Position numbers and translations under genes: made by a program. Source: Terfezia claveryi (Eukaryota > Ascomycota > Pezizomycetes > Pezizales > Pezizaceae). Taken from it: DNA of 64,000 nt. Under the pieces are notes generated by a model. The model searched no databases and had not been told where the DNA came from. It saw only the letters and a program-made list of their open reading frames with translations. Positions 21,480 to 33,383 of this stretch are shown piece by piece. Position 1 is the first letter of the stretch. Each line of letters begins with the position of its first letter. The stretch lies in assembly GCA_015179025.1 (NCBI GenBank), contig WHUX01000025.1, positions 124,001 to 188,000 on the forward strand, read 5' to 3'.

Positions 21480-22990
21480 AGCTTAAACTAGAGGAGGTTG
21501 GCGGAACGAGATGGGAAGGGAATCTCAACCTCTACTTTGAGTGATATTCCTTCAAAATTAAAGGAGATTTTGATGCAGCCACCAATAGATGGGTCTCATA
21601 AGAAGAAGAGTAGAGCTCTGCTTTAACCTATATTTGAAGCATTTTTGGCTGAGTGGATAGAGCATGAGAGTACCTGTGAATAATGCAATTATTCAAACTC
21701 AAGCACAGCTTACTATTTAAGAGTTGTCTAGCTGCTCTCTGAGGAAGATTATACGGACTTTAGTTTCCCACATGGATGGTTGTTAGCTTTTAAGGCACAA
21801 CATGGTTTTTGTCGGCAGAAGCTTACTGGTGAAGGAGGTGGATCAAATCAAAGTGAAGTAGAGGTTTCTCGGCTTCAACAGCTACATTACGAGATGTCCT
21901 TAATTGTGATGAGACTGCTCTTCAGTAAGTGTTCTTAGATTCATATTTCATTCTAATTTTAATCACTAATATAAGGATTAGGTTTAGTCTCAAGCCATCA
22001 AGTACCATTGCAAAGCGGAATATAGGGCAATTGCGAGGTGTTAAAAAAAAAACAAGCAACGTTTCGGTCTTCGTTAACCATACTGCAGCATATCCAGTAG
22101 CATTTCAGATAGCAAATGTGAATAATCAAAACCTTCCTCTTCACTGTCGATATAACAAAAAGGCTTGGATGCTTTCAGGTTTATGTTATGAATTTTTGAA
22201 GTTACTCAATGAACGTATGCGCATTGAGGGACGAACATATTATTCTACTAGCCGATAATGCTTCATCACATCCAGCACCTTCAACTCCTCCTATAAACTA
22301 GCTCTTCGTTATCTTCCATCTAATACAACCGCATATTTAAAACCTTTGGATGCTGGTACGGAGTATTATGCTGCCTTTAAGCTACATATCGACAGCTTTA
22401 TGCACAATATCAGGTGGACTACTTCAATACAACTTTTTTTGTTTATTTTTTTTTTTTTCCGCTCCCAAGCTTGATATTTTGCAAGCCACCAAGCAATCTC
22501 ATTACGCAATCATGGAATTTGATACCAGCAGCAACTATTTTCCATTGCTGGCAAAAAGTTAAAAACGCAAGCTTTATGGATCTTGAGTTAATTCGTCGGT
22601 ATCATAAATATTTTCAAGATTAACAGCAAGCAAAACTATATCAGTAGCTAGTATGCTTACTTAGATACTGAAGATATTACTGACCAAATAGCTGTACTAG
22701 ATAACTGTACTAGATCCTGGGGTGGCGGAAAGTGCAGAAGCATGGTCGAAATTCAATGAAGATGCTGTTATCTATAATCGCAATCCTAGTATCTTTCCAG
22801 TCTCTACTATCATTCAAGCTGGAATTCCTCATAGAATGCAGCCACCTATTACCGACTCGGAAGCAACATCAGAAATTCTGCCAGTTGATGAACCTATACC
22901 TCCAAATGTACCGGCAGATTCAGAAGCTATTCCGCAGTCTGATGATCCTGCTACTTTTTTCTTTCCTTTATTCCCAGCGCCAAATTAAAG
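21480..22990 (+). pseudogene. Decayed pogo/Fot1-like (Tc1-mariner) transposase with CENP-B-type DNA-binding domain
   Basis: Blocks in order but with stops and frame changes: a CENP-B helix-turn-helix region (FEAFLAEWIEHE, PVNNAIIQTQAQL, then PHGWLLAFKAQHGF and KLTGEGGGSN; 21620-21850), NCDETALQ with the first catalytic Asp (21905-21925), RIRFSLKPSSTIAKRNIGQL and LPLHCRYNKKAWML (22000-22190), LLADNASSHPAP with the second Asp (22245-22275), RYLPSNTTAYLKPLDAG (22310-22355), and a C-terminal acidic/Pro-rich tail ending near 22988. This is the full domain order of a pogo-type transposase, which cuts and pastes at TA sites. The many lesions show that it is long dead. Terminal repeats were not found. 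Confidence 0.75.
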
Positions 22991-23089
22991 TTCCGACATG
23001 GTTGAGACAGTTCTTCAGGCCCGGGAAGGTTTAAAACGCTATCAAGCTACTATTGGGAGTTTGGGCTTCCGGCTTATCTAGGTATATTT

Positions 23090-23600
23090 GTATGTAAGAT
23101 CACTAAACCTCCGGATAATGAGGAAATTGAGGGGGAAATTAAAAAATCATCTGAGGCTTCCGTTATAGCAAGGTTCAACTGTACACGCATTGAAAAAATT
23201 CGCCAAATCTGACCGAGCAAAAGCGGAATTTCTTCTAATGTCTCTACCAGCCTATTACTCGAACACTGTTGGGAACATTCGAGCAGAAGACCATGGATAC
23301 GATGATGCAGCCAGGAGTTGAAAGAATACATTCCGCAAAAAATAAGAGGTCGGAAATCCAAGGTGGAAGAAGGATCTAAGGATAACCCAGTGGTGCTAGA
23401 AACCGGAGCAAAAAGGGCAACGCAAAGCGATGTGATGATTATATATCTAAAGGATGGAAAGGGCTAAATCACACGGAATCCGAGTGCTTCACTAAGACGC
23501 CCGAAATAAAGAAGGGGAGATCTAAAAAAGCCAGAAGAGAGGAATCAGATGACAGAGGAGGTAACAATTAGATCGGAAAAAATCATCATGAATATGAGCC
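23090..23600 (+). pseudogene. Retrotransposon Gag-like fragment, broken
   Basis: Readable pieces include KSDRAKAEFLLMSLPAYYSN, then GWKGLNHTESECFTKTPEIK with an H-x-x-x-x-C end of a CCHC zinc knuckle, followed by a Lys/Arg-rich stretch KGRSKKARREESD. This order (helical capsid end, knuckle, basic tail) is typical of Ty1/copia Gag. The pieces are in different frames, so it is a relic; it may be internal sequence of the family-B LTR element whose LTR end lies at 20.9 kb, but they are 2 kb apart with a pogo relic between them. Confidence 0.45.
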
Positions 23601-24545
23601 ACGCACCACACCACTAACTAACTACATCAATTGGATTGGATGACGTTCTCGGCTTCACCGTGGAAGACTATGACGGATCAGTATCAAGGTGTTTTTCTTG
23701 TTTTCTTATAGTCTTATACCCGCAAAGGTCATGACGGGGAAGTATTAAGGTGTACTACCAAGGCGTCCGGATTCTTAACGATAAGAAATTACCAGCCGCT
23801 GGCCGACCCTGCCAAATCCGAGTACGTAATGAACCGCATTCTTTTTCTCCATATGCCACTTCTAGTAGCTACTTAATATATGTCTACGTCCGAAAATTCA
23901 CAAAAATTTGTACTGAGGCTTTAACAAAGATGCTTTGTGAGTATGCGTTGAGATTCTGAGCCCTGGAGGACTTCAGGAATTCGAATATCACCGCTACATA
24001 TCTTGCTAAGAGACCAAAAGGCCTACCAGTAGTTCAATCCTACATTTTAAGGGAAAGTCTATTAGAATTTATCACACTTCCCACATATGCAAATTCCCAA
24101 TTGTGTATACTTGCTGCTCACAACCTTGCTTGATTTTTCAGTATGAACTGTTCATATTGAAAGATTATTGAAGAAATGTGCTGCATTGGAGGAAGTCTTC
24201 ATGCACCCCCAAATATGCGCCGCCCATTCTGCTTTAGTAGGATCGATGCATAAAAGAAGTGTGAAAACCTTCACCCACGAATTGATAACATGCAAATTCG
24301 ATTGCAGTTTCTGGAGCAAAAATAGCCATATCGCAGCCGTTATTACCCAAAACGGTGGTATCCGAATAGGCTTCTACAAATCCTTTTTGAATTCCAAGCT
24401 TGGCGCAGGCAACCACCAATTCGTTTTACGTCATGAGACTCTCTCATCCTTTACCCCGCGAAACTTCGTTGCGTGTCTCCCCAGAATGCATTCTACCACA
24501 GGCAACTTTCGCAATGTACCAAACCGGTTCTCTTCTGCGCCTTCT
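23601..24545. other. Spacer upstream of PPM1
   Basis: No gene recognisable. The PPM1 frame stays open leftwards to 24168, but that part lacks family similarity and begins without ATG, so I leave it as 5' region. Confidence 0.5.
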
Positions 24546-25721
24546 ATGTCCTCTTCCTGTTCGGGACCAGTGCGACTCCACCCTTTGAGCAGTACCGCCC
24601 CACAAGACAAAGACCATATTGTCCAACAAACAGACGTTGACGCTTCGGGCTCCCGCCTTGCTGCAGTTGATTTAGGCTATCTCGTCGACCCATATGCAGC
24701 TTTACTCCATACAGGTGGGGATAATGATCGGCCTAGAAGATTCCCGTTGATAAATAGGGGGACGTATACTAGGACAATGGCAATTGATGAATTGGTGGTA
24801 CAGTTCCTGAAAGGTGTTCCTACAGGGCAGAAGAAACAAATCGTGAGTCTGGGTGCGGGGAGTGATACAAGATATTGGCGGTTGAAAGAGAGGGGTGGGG
24901 AGTGGACTAGAGGTTTGGTGTATCATGAAATGGATTTTTCGGAAGTGGCAAGGAAGAAGGCAGAGAGGGTGAAGAAATGGGGCGTGTTATCGAAGGCATT
25001 AGAGCTTGGAGAAGAAATCACATTCGGTCATGGTGGCGGTGATAATGGTGGAAATGGGAGCAAAACAACTACACCATCATCGGTATCAATTCAACAAAGT
25101 CGTGCGTCGGTAAATACAGTTGACATTGACCAAGGTACTGGAAATATTACATCTCCCGACTATTACCTTCATGCTATAGATATTCGCTTGCTCAAACTTG
25201 GTCTTCCCACATCACCTCTCCCCGACACAATTGAAACTACTATACCAACTCTTATTATATCCGAATGCTGTCTCATATACCTCGCCCCCGCCGAGGCAGA
25301 TGCAATTCTTACGTTCTTCACCACTGTATTTAAACTATCTCATCCATTATCGATAGTACTATACGAGCCAATAGGCTCTGATGATGCTTTTGGAAAGGTT
25401 ATGATTCAGAATCTAGCCACAAGGGGAATTGTTCTGCAAACGCTGAAGAAATATAGCACTCTGTCAAGGCAGAAAGAGAGATTGAGGATGCTAGGGTTCA
25501 AAGGCGGACAAGCTGCTGGGGATGTAGATTGGATTTGGGAGAACTGGGTTGGAGCAAATGAGAAAGAGAGACTAGCGAGACTGGAGATGTTGGATGAGGT
25601 GGAAGAGTGGAAGTTACTAGCTCGACATTACTGTGTAGTGTGGGGTTGGAAAAATGGAGAAGGGGAAAATGCGGGTTGGGAAGGATGGAAGACTGTTGCC
25701 GTGCAGGGAGTGGAGGATTAA
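24546..25721 (+). CDS. PPM1: Leucine carboxyl methyltransferase (protein phosphatase 2A methyltransferase)
   Basis: Methylates the C-terminal Leu carboxylate of the PP2A catalytic subunit with S-adenosylmethionine, steering holoenzyme assembly in the cytosol and nucleus. The ATG at 24546 gives 391 residues beginning MSSSCSGPVRLHPLSS; an in-frame ATG at 24486 is an alternative. Family blocks: VQQTDVDASGSRLAAVDLGY and DPYAALL (about residues 28-58), INRGTYTRT, the SAM loop VSLGAGSDTRYWRL (about 99-112), YHEMDFSEVARKKAER, DYYLHAIDIR, LIISECCLIYL and VLYEPIGSDDAFGKVMIQNL, then the C-terminal RLEMLDEVEEW..LARHYCVVWGW. A low-complexity Gly/Asn/Ser insert (about 165-195) separates two core strands. 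Single exon, no lesion. Confidence 0.93.
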   Translation: MSSSCSGPVRLHPLSSTAPQDKDHIVQQTDVDASGSRLAAVDLGYLVDPYAALLHTGGDNDRPRRFPLINRGTYTRTMAIDELVVQFLKGVPTGQKKQIVSLGAGSDTRYWRLKERGGEWTRGLVYHEMDFSEVARKKAERVKKWGVLSKALELGEEITFGHGGGDNGGNGSKTTTPSSVSIQQSRASVNTVDIDQGTGNITSPDYYLHAIDIRLLKLGLPTSPLPDTIETTIPTLIISECCLIYLAPAEADAILTFFTTVFKLSHPLSIVLYEPIGSDDAFGKVMIQNLATRGIVLQTLKKYSTLSRQKERLRMLGFKGGQAAGDVDWIWENWVGANEKERLARLEMLDEVEEWKLLARHYCVVWGWKNGEGENAGWEGWKTVAVQGVED

Positions 25722-27239
25722 AATTCTCTCCGGGGCGTAATAGAGAAGCATTTAGGTGAACACATTCACATAGGTACTATTGAAGTTTTGTACGATAGAA
25801 CCTCTATTAACCCAACTACTCCCCCATATACATTTACCGAGAAATTCTAAAACTGTGCGTGTGACCTCAGACACCTCTCCAAATACCCCCCCGGTAGGAT
25901 AGTGGCTTACTTTCCCGCGCCACCCCAGACTTCGCACATAACCATTTTTGTACGTAGTAAGCCAATAGATACATAGTTTACCATGTTCCCGTACATCATC
26001 CCATTGCCAGCTGCAGAACTACGACTACCCTGATCCATATGTACATTGCCCTCGGGTCCCAAATGCCCCAGTACTACTCAAGTGTTCTTTCAGTCCAATT
26101 GGGATTTGTCTATAGAAATCAAAATACAGTGCATGGACCGGCTATAAGACACATTTTCCCCAAAGACCTTGATTTCTTTCCTTCTTTAGAAGTGCACAAA
26201 GCTATCTCTAGGATGTGGGCTTTCAAATTTGCTGAAACGGAATTTCGGTAGTACATACAGGGATGAGTTATCTCGCGTAAAAAAAGTTTCTAAAACCTCT
26301 CTATTAACAACTTTATATGAAAGTTGAAAGTAGATTAATCTTGTAGATTGGCGCATCGTTAGTGTGCCCCATATAGCGGGGGCTGACTGTACGTACCACT
26401 TGTCAGAAATAACCAGTACCATAAGTTATTTTTCACATCAGAATTTTGATCTGCATTCGGCTGAGAAACCACTACGTTCTCAAGCTGATGTTTTAAAAGA
26501 GGGAAATTGCTTTCTGCGTAGTCTTTGACAAGCTGAATAAGTACATTAGCCTATAACCCATGTTAAAGCATTCATATTGTACTTACGACTGCAATGAACT
26601 TCCACTTAGTCACACTTTCAATCTTCGTTTCCAGTTCCGCGAACTTTGTATTCATTCCCCCGAAATCTTCCTCCATCTTCCCTGATAGATTTATGAACTT
26701 CCCCTTTGAAGGCTCCCAAGTCCTACCATCACCGTCCCTGATTAATCGTTATCAAGTATTTTCAATGTGGTTCATATCTTGGTCATCCAACTTATTGACA
26801 TAATCCCACTGTCCAAATGGTCGACCATCAGTTGATTTCTGTGGCTTTCTGTTAGATGTGGAATGACTTACCAAAGGATTATGTCATTGACACTCCAATC
26901 TCGATTGGTTTCGGCCTTCCTGCTTGTCTTCTGATTCAACTAAGCCCTTCCCATCTCCAGATTCATCTGGGGATCCATTCAGAAATCATCTGAACTGAGT
27001 AGCAATGCGGCAAGTAGTTATACGGACTCCACGGTGGCTAAACAGTCGGAGCATCGCCTGCCTTTGTGTCGGCAAGTTTTCATTTTTGCTGCCGTTCGTG
27101 TTTAACTCAACTGGACTGTATTATTGCCTGTTCGATGGCTTCGTTACACCATATTATACACTGTCGGACATATAGATGTTTGGTCTGCACGCATTAGTGT
27201 TCCTGATGGGGAGTAGCCGTATTCTCTATTAGGCGTTTA
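25722..27239. other. Gene-poor stretch with possible relic on the minus strand
   Basis: Around 26590-26830 the minus strand gives a protein-like but interrupted reading (DQDMNHIENT, stops, then GRTWEPSKGKFINLSGKMEE and TKWKFIAVVS), perhaps a decayed small gene. Nothing else is recognised. Confidence 0.4.
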
Positions 27240-27338
27240 CCTCTACGAGGGGCTTGTGCCAACCAGACTAGTACCTTCTTAGCATTCAGAATGGCTTAAA
27301 CGCCTTAGTCTGGTTGGCACAACGCCCCCTCGTAGAGG
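27240..27338. mobile_element. 99-bp hairpin MITE with ~31-bp inverted arms
   Basis: The left arm 27240-27270 (CCTCTACGAGGGGCTTGTGC ... AACCAGACTA) and right arm 27306-27338 are inverted copies differing by a 2-bp insertion and one or two bases, with a 35-bp loop. Single arms or half-arms of this sequence are scattered over the whole window, so this is the best-preserved member of the dispersed-motif family. No clear target duplication was found. An additional 9-bp inverted pair (AGGCGTTTA just outside the left arm and TAAACGCCT in the loop) suggests an internal rearrangement. Confidence 0.75.
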
Positions 27339-27717
27339 AGAAGGTACATAGATTCTCACTGGTCTCTACTTTCTTCTCACACGCTCCCTCAGGTTGATCG
27401 CGGGTATAGACTTTAGAAAAAAAAAAAAAGTTCTCACAAGCACACCCACCCCTGTGGTTGTATAAGAATAGCTTAAGGAATCGCCCACTTTCAACAATGC
27501 CAATTGACCGTTCGTTGGGTCGAAACATTCAGTCTCACGATGCGACATCGCCGGACGTTGCTCTGGGGGGGGATGATTCAGAATGGTTCGGTGACAGAAG
27601 CCAACTTTCTGGACATGCTGGGGATCCTGCTTATTACGGAGACGCCTATCCGAGTATAAGAGAGAGGTTCGAGTCGAATAGTTATGAAGACAAATACTAG
27701 GCTGTAGGCCGGGCACT

Positions 27718-28007
27718 ATGATGTCTATTGCAATAGTAAGTGCTGAGTTCTAGGAGTATGTCGATTGATCTGTACTAATGAGTAGGTACCGAACTTTGTC
27801 AACAATAAACCGTGGATGTTTCGCTTGACAATATCAGGAAAAGATGGAGCGTTTATGACTGGAATTCGTACTCGCAATGGAAGCCTCCACTGGAGGAGGG
27901 TCGTGCAACCAGACTACAATGGAAGATGCATTACCTCTGGAGTTGTGAATAGAGCTGCTTACCGTGGGCAATGGGCTGGTTTTGGGCAGCACATATTTTT
28001 CCGCTAG
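27718..28007 (+). CDS. Small hypothetical protein, one intron
   Basis: Exon 1 27718-27735 and exon 2 27786-28007 would encode 79 residues (MMSIAIVPNFVNNKPWMFRL...GQWAGFGQHIFFR). The 50-bp intron has a textbook donor GTAAGT, a GTACTAATGA branch region and a TAG acceptor, and removing it keeps the frame open for 74 codons, which is the main support. The protein is rich in Arg and Trp and has no family I know, no convincing signal peptide and no cysteine cluster (a single Cys). An open frame just upstream (ATG at 27498, ending 27700) might be a separate exon or spurious. Confidence 0.4.
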
Positions 28008-28418
28008 AAAGGCAGGATCAAGTGTGGATTCGGGGAATTTCGGACGGTGGATTGCAGATATGGTATGATATGAATGGATCGCCAAACATCAATTCTTTAC
28101 AGAACGTGATGTTGCTACAGTAGACTAAACATTCAACAGCTATTTGATCAATACCTGATATCGGTGAATCCAGATATGAGTATTGCATCAAATGAATAGT
28201 GTGTTATTGTCATTCCCTTAGATAAATCTAAGTAGCCTTACATGGCCTAAGCTCGGGTCTAGGGCTTATCTTTGGCTTTGGGGTGACTGGAAGCCTTCTC
28301 CAGGCAGATATCTCATTGAATGTTTATGAATCGATCTGGCTCCTTGTGGTAGATCTGTATGGTATATTATATTTTCAAGCAGCTTCTACTTCCACTCTCT
28401 ATCTTTTTCCTTCCATCT
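28008..28418. other. Spacer downstream of RFC3
   Basis: About 400 bp, containing the presumed 3' end of RFC3 (transcribed leftwards). No repeat or gene seen. Confidence 0.5.
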
Positions 28419-29803
28419 CTACTTACTTCCAGGCTGTTGTTTCCTTTCCATTAATTCCACTCCGGACCTCACCACACCGACCACGGCTCCTGCCTGTATT
28501 CTTTCGGCCCCACCACTACCCAGCCTCCACTCTATTTCCGCGAGCCCCTCTAACCACTTCACCCTCACCTCAGGCGCCACCTCCAATTTCCCCAGCTCTA
28601 CACTGATCTCACCTAGGACATCCACCAACGCCAATCCCTTCATTTGCCGTACTTGCTCCATAGTGCGGATGGCGGTGCTGATGTCCTCACCCAACAGGCT
28701 AGCTAGGATGGTCTGGATATCGCTAGGCTGTGGAGCAGCAATACATTCATAGATAGCCTCTTCCGTAATCATATCCTTGGGTCCATCGGGTATCGAGAAT
28801 CCTTTTTCGTCCAGTGGTGTCGATGAAGCAAAGCATGCCTGGAGAACATTCAAACTCCGTCGCATATCTCCTTTGCTGAGTGTGACCAATGCGTCAATTG
28901 CCTCCGGAGTGATCTTGACGCCTTCCTGAGCTACAACGTGGTCGATCCGTTTCCTCAACGCCATCGGAGGGAGTGGTGAAAATCGAAACCTGGTACAGCG
29001 GGACAAAACAGCAGGATTGAGCTTGTGAGTATAATTTGCAATGATGCAAAATCTGGTATTGGACGTGTATTTCTCCATTATCCTCCTTAGTGCATTCTGG
29101 GCAGTCGATGTCATTGCATCAGCTTCGTCAAGGATGATGAGTTTGAAAGAGGCGAGTGAGGAGCCAGCTGATCCAGCCTGAGCGATGGTATTGAATATCT
29201 GCTTCGTTGAAGCGAAAGTCTTAATCTGTTCTCGCACGACCTCAATACCTCTGTCATCGGAGGCATTGAGTTCTAGGACCTGTTGCCGTATCCGGGTTGG
29301 ACCATAAATTTTCCTAGCAAGGGCAAGAATGGTGGAAGTTTTCCCTGTACCAGGAGGTCCGTAGAAGAGGAGATGCGGTAGTCGCTGGGGAAAGTAAGTT
29401 TATTTTGTTACAAGGGCTAGAATATGGCAGAGGGGGGGGCCTACATTCGTGTCAACAAACTTGTGGACTGCGGAGACACAGATGTTAGAGATATATATCA
29501 TAGATATGTTGCGTGGGTAGTACTCACTAGTAGTTATGATATCCTCGTGCCCTGTCACATCGTCCAAAGTATTTGGTCGGTATTTCTCCACCCTAGCAAA
29601 ATCCCCTCCCAGAGTCAGCAAGTCCATGACAAGATGCTCTGCGGGATCTATGCGAGAGAGATGCACCAGGGAAGATTGTCTCCTATTGTCACCGGGAGGT
29701 CCGCCGCTATGCGTTTCTTCCCCTTCTCAAACTCTTTCGACGAGAACACCACCTTCTCGGACGTCTGCACCTCATCAATGTCCATTTCGTCAATGTCGGA
29801 CAT
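28419..29803 (-). CDS. RFC3: Replication factor C subunit 3 (clamp-loader AAA+ ATPase), four exons
   Basis: A subunit of the pentameric RFC that opens and loads PCNA at primer ends during nuclear DNA replication and repair. Exons (minus): 29803-29667, 29592-29528, 29467-29445, 29384-28419; introns of 74, 60 and 60 bp, all GT-AG. Total 1191 nt, 396 residues. The 23-nt third exon is unusually small but required to join ATIHKFVDTN-type sequence to RLPHLLFYG. Motifs: PWVEKYRPNTLDDVTGHEDI after the acidic N-terminus MSDIDEMDIDEV, Walker A GPPGTGKT (about 84-91), LELNASDDRGIEVVREQIK, Walker B LIILDEAD (about 157-164), sensor 1 region RFCIIANYTHKL, and the SRC arginine-finger motif (about 203-205), which gives its ATPase partner a trans Arg. 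The C-terminal collar domain follows. No lesion. Confidence 0.95.
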
Positions 29804-32800
29804 GTTTGCGGATATTGCAATACTGTCAATTCGATTGACCCTAGGATGTGACTACGGGAATGTCGCTTACTCGGTGTCGCTCACTCGGGTGCGTGGGTTG
29901 AGATGGTAGCTGAAGTGTGTTTTCCAAGGATTGGTGGGGAGACGCGCATCGTCGCGTAAAGTGCCGTACTGCAGGCTTAGGTAATACTTAGGATAACTAG
30001 CTACCTAACTAATGACAGACATACTTACCTAAACCTGTAAGTAACTGCGACAGGGTGATTTACACCTTTGCTTTTTGCTTCTGCTACTTACCTTTCACTT
30101 TTGCTTGTGGGGTAAGTCGCCTGAAGGTACTTTAAACAAGTATTGTATAGACGTGTTTAGAAAACTTTGGCTGGTCACTGGTGATCAAGGGTGCGATGAA
30201 TTAAGCTCTGGTTTCAATGATATATGGGCAGAGATCTCTCGCGGGATCAACTGAACGACACAATTGAATTATTTTTTATTACGTGTTTATATGTCTGCCC
30301 TTTGATTGCCTATAGTCTCTACTTAAGCCATTACAAAGTAGAGGACTTAATATTTTAGAGGAACAATATGGGGTCCTTGATGCACACGTCTCTGTTCAGC
30401 ATCTCCTTCGGCTCAGCTTACACGCTCAGTCGTTTGCTAAGTGAGTCTCACCTTTCTTTGCAACAAGCGTTGTTTGATACGCCCTTGGAAGTAGTTGTTC
30501 ATCCCGCATACGAATACTGGGAAATTTATTTTTAAAAAAGGTAGAGTTTGTGGGTAAATGAAGGCTAGGATTACCCGGAACGTGCATGTGCCGATTTAGC
30601 AGTTTTGGTGGGGGAACGGGCGGATGTTGCAGGTCCTCTCTTCCTCGCTTCCTTTTTTCTGTATTTGGTATTAGTTTACATTAAATCTATAAGTACTGCT
30701 CACCGTGTATTGGTAACGGATGTTTGATTGGTTATTCAGGTGCGGAACTGACCTAACCGTGTAGCAGCTGTGAGTTCAGGGTAATGATGAACTTCAATAT
30801 AGCTCAACTCATCAGCATGATGTTTAAATCCTTACCTCCTCAAAGCGATAATTGACCAGGTGGATGCGAATAAGACTAGCGTCCATGGAAGGATAGTGTA
30901 CATGGAACCACGTTCAGTGAAAATCTTGCGCAAGGTCGGTTCCTTGGGCCAGCACAAACTACAAACAATATAAACCCCCTCCCGATGTAAAAATTGGAAG
31001 GTTTCCGAGCTGCCCCCTCTGCAGGCCGTAACTTGTCCCGTATTAGTAGTTGAGTGCCATTTTTGACTGGGTTTTTGAGTTGACAATTCGGGTGCTCTCA
31101 ACCACGACTAGAATTGCGTTCGGATAAAAGAGGCATAGGCACGGCGAGTTCGAATATGACTCCCTTTGTTTCATTTTCATTAATTATTGCTGATGAGTTG
31201 TCAAGGTGTTGTTCCTATATTATTGGAAGGGGGGGAAGCCTAACATGCATCTATTCGAGCTGCGAGTGCTGTCGTCGCCACTAAATAAGGAACGATAAAG
31301 TTTGGGGACCAGTGCCGCCTAGTGTACTGTAACCGCAGCAGATGCTGTTACCACACCTTATAAAATATGCTGGATGCTGCCTTAAAGCAGTTCCACTTCG
31401 CGTCTCACAGTATCTGTTATAGTAGCAACTAAAGCAATATCCATACAGCTTCGAGGATAAAATCCAGCTGAACAAATTGACAGTACTGGATTCTCTGACC
31501 CTTATATCAGTCAAAAGTAGGTCCGCACCTTAAAATCCGAATTCACAATAATTCAGCTTGCTATTGGTCTTAAGCTCCATTGTAGCAATCAGAAGTAAAT
31601 TTAGACTTCTCGTTGGATTTACCAAAGCATAAGAATAGAGAGAAGTCCGCCACCTCGGTTGACTTTAGTTCCTTTGCTCTGTGATTCTGTATCAGTGGTC
31701 AGTTGTCTATATTAGTAGTCATTTTGACTATTGGCGAGCGGTGAGTTAATCTGTCATATAGCCTATTGGATAACCGAATGAATGGATAGAAATCGTTAAA
31801 CATCTAAATTCAAAATATTCTTATAGACTATTTAAAATCCAACATGTCTCCCATGGCCAATTACCAGCTACAATGACTGACTACACCTCGACCACATCTT
31901 CTCCTTTGCCTTATTTTTCCCTACCAAATGACCAAACTTCTTCATCCATTTTCTACCAAATAGCCTCCATAGCCATAATAAAATCTTCCCCCTCTCCATG
32001 ATTCCACTTTGAAAGACAGTTGAGCTGTTCCAGCCCCAACTCTCCCTGTTACAGTATGCTCCATAGCCTCTTAATTAGCATCGCTACAATTTCATCCCCC
32101 CGTTGGTAGTCGGGGACTCGCCTTTCAAGTTCTTTGACGATGGGGGTCGAGGCACTGAGTTCATGCTCACTAGTGCAAGGCATGATTTTGTGGTTACGGT
32201 GAATGGCTAATTGGAGTTCTAGATCTGGTTTCAGAAGATAAAGTTGTATGAGGACATAATTAGAGCCTCTGGGTGATGTCTAGGGCATACTAGGTTCTGG
32301 GGTCTTGCATCGTACACCTCTTTTACTCTTCAAGTTCGTGGCCACATGCTAGTAATCTGATATTAAATCCTTAATACACAAAATGATAATGATAGTATCA
32401 TATAATAATAATAAAATCCCATGCAACTGATACTCACACTGATAGGCGGTTCCAAGAAGGAGGCTACCGTCCCGAGACCGATGATGTAGGCACGTACATA
32501 ACTTTGTTCCTCGCATCAAAACCCATACAGCAGCATTAAGTACTTGAGTACTCTAACAGACAAACGAAACATACTCTGGGAAATCGGTAGGAACTGATGC
32601 TATACCTATACTAGATAGAAACCTAGACAATCAATCGCTCAATTCACTTGATGATGACTACTAGTCTGGTTAAATGACTGAATTCATGTGCCTTTTCCCA
32701 AGCGAATATATACCAACACCACAAACCGTCAATTGGAATGGATAATTATTCTAATAACCTATCCACCAACCTCTACCACTTTAAATAGATAAAACACGCT

Positions 32801-32810
32801 AAAGATGTAA
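29804..32810. other. Three-kilobase gene-poor stretch
   Basis: The left end is the presumed RFC3 promoter. Short open frames (30832-31101 minus with a hydrophobic C-terminus, 31281-31514 minus) have no family match. AT-rich; no tandem repeat seen. Confidence 0.45.
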
Positions 32811-33118
32811 GAATACTCTCACATGATACAATCCCAGTAAGTATCACGAGATATGCAAGGAATCCTGAAACGGCAAATTGGGTAGACACAGTTCGGGGAC
32901 AGGGGGCTCAGAATGGCAAAACGGGCAAAAGTGAGGAAGGATAAAAGAGTGGGAAACTGTTGATTGGAATAGGGGATTTTTCTTTTCTTTCCTTGGAGTA
33001 CTAGGACCATAAGCAATAAGCCTTATAGCGATATCTAGATAGCTCTATTACTTTGAATATACATACTCGATTATCTCCACGATTCCTTCGCTACATAACC
33101 TCGTAATCTTACAAAAGA
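32811..33118. mobile_element. Solo LTR, family B, with perfect 5-bp target duplication AAAGA
   Basis: The LTR runs 32816-33113 (298 bp), starts TGTAAGAATACTCTC and ends TCTTACA, flanked by AAAGA at 32811-32815 and 33114-33118. It shares both ends and the GAGTACTAGGACC...TAGCGATA block with the solo LTR at 15.5 kb, so the two define one family although the middle has diverged. Confidence 0.82.
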
Positions 33119-33383
33119 CACAATACCTTTAAGTTTCGAAGTCATTGGAACGTTACCCTAAATCGAATATGGGTCAGGTCGGTACTACTAAATGAGATCT
33201 ATGTCACCACCCGAGCACAGTAGCGTTTATATATCAATACTGGGAACAATTTCTCCCGTAATAAGATATACTAATTCAATATAACGATTAATATAACGCT
33301 CTTTATAGGCTGATTGCTCGAATTCGCCATTACTCCTCCACATAGAACTTCTCCAACCTATGTATAATACAAGATCCGTGAAT

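Noticed and set aside
24168..24545. N-terminal extension of PPM1
   Set aside because: No ATG at its start (TTG) and no family similarity before residue 1 at 24546.
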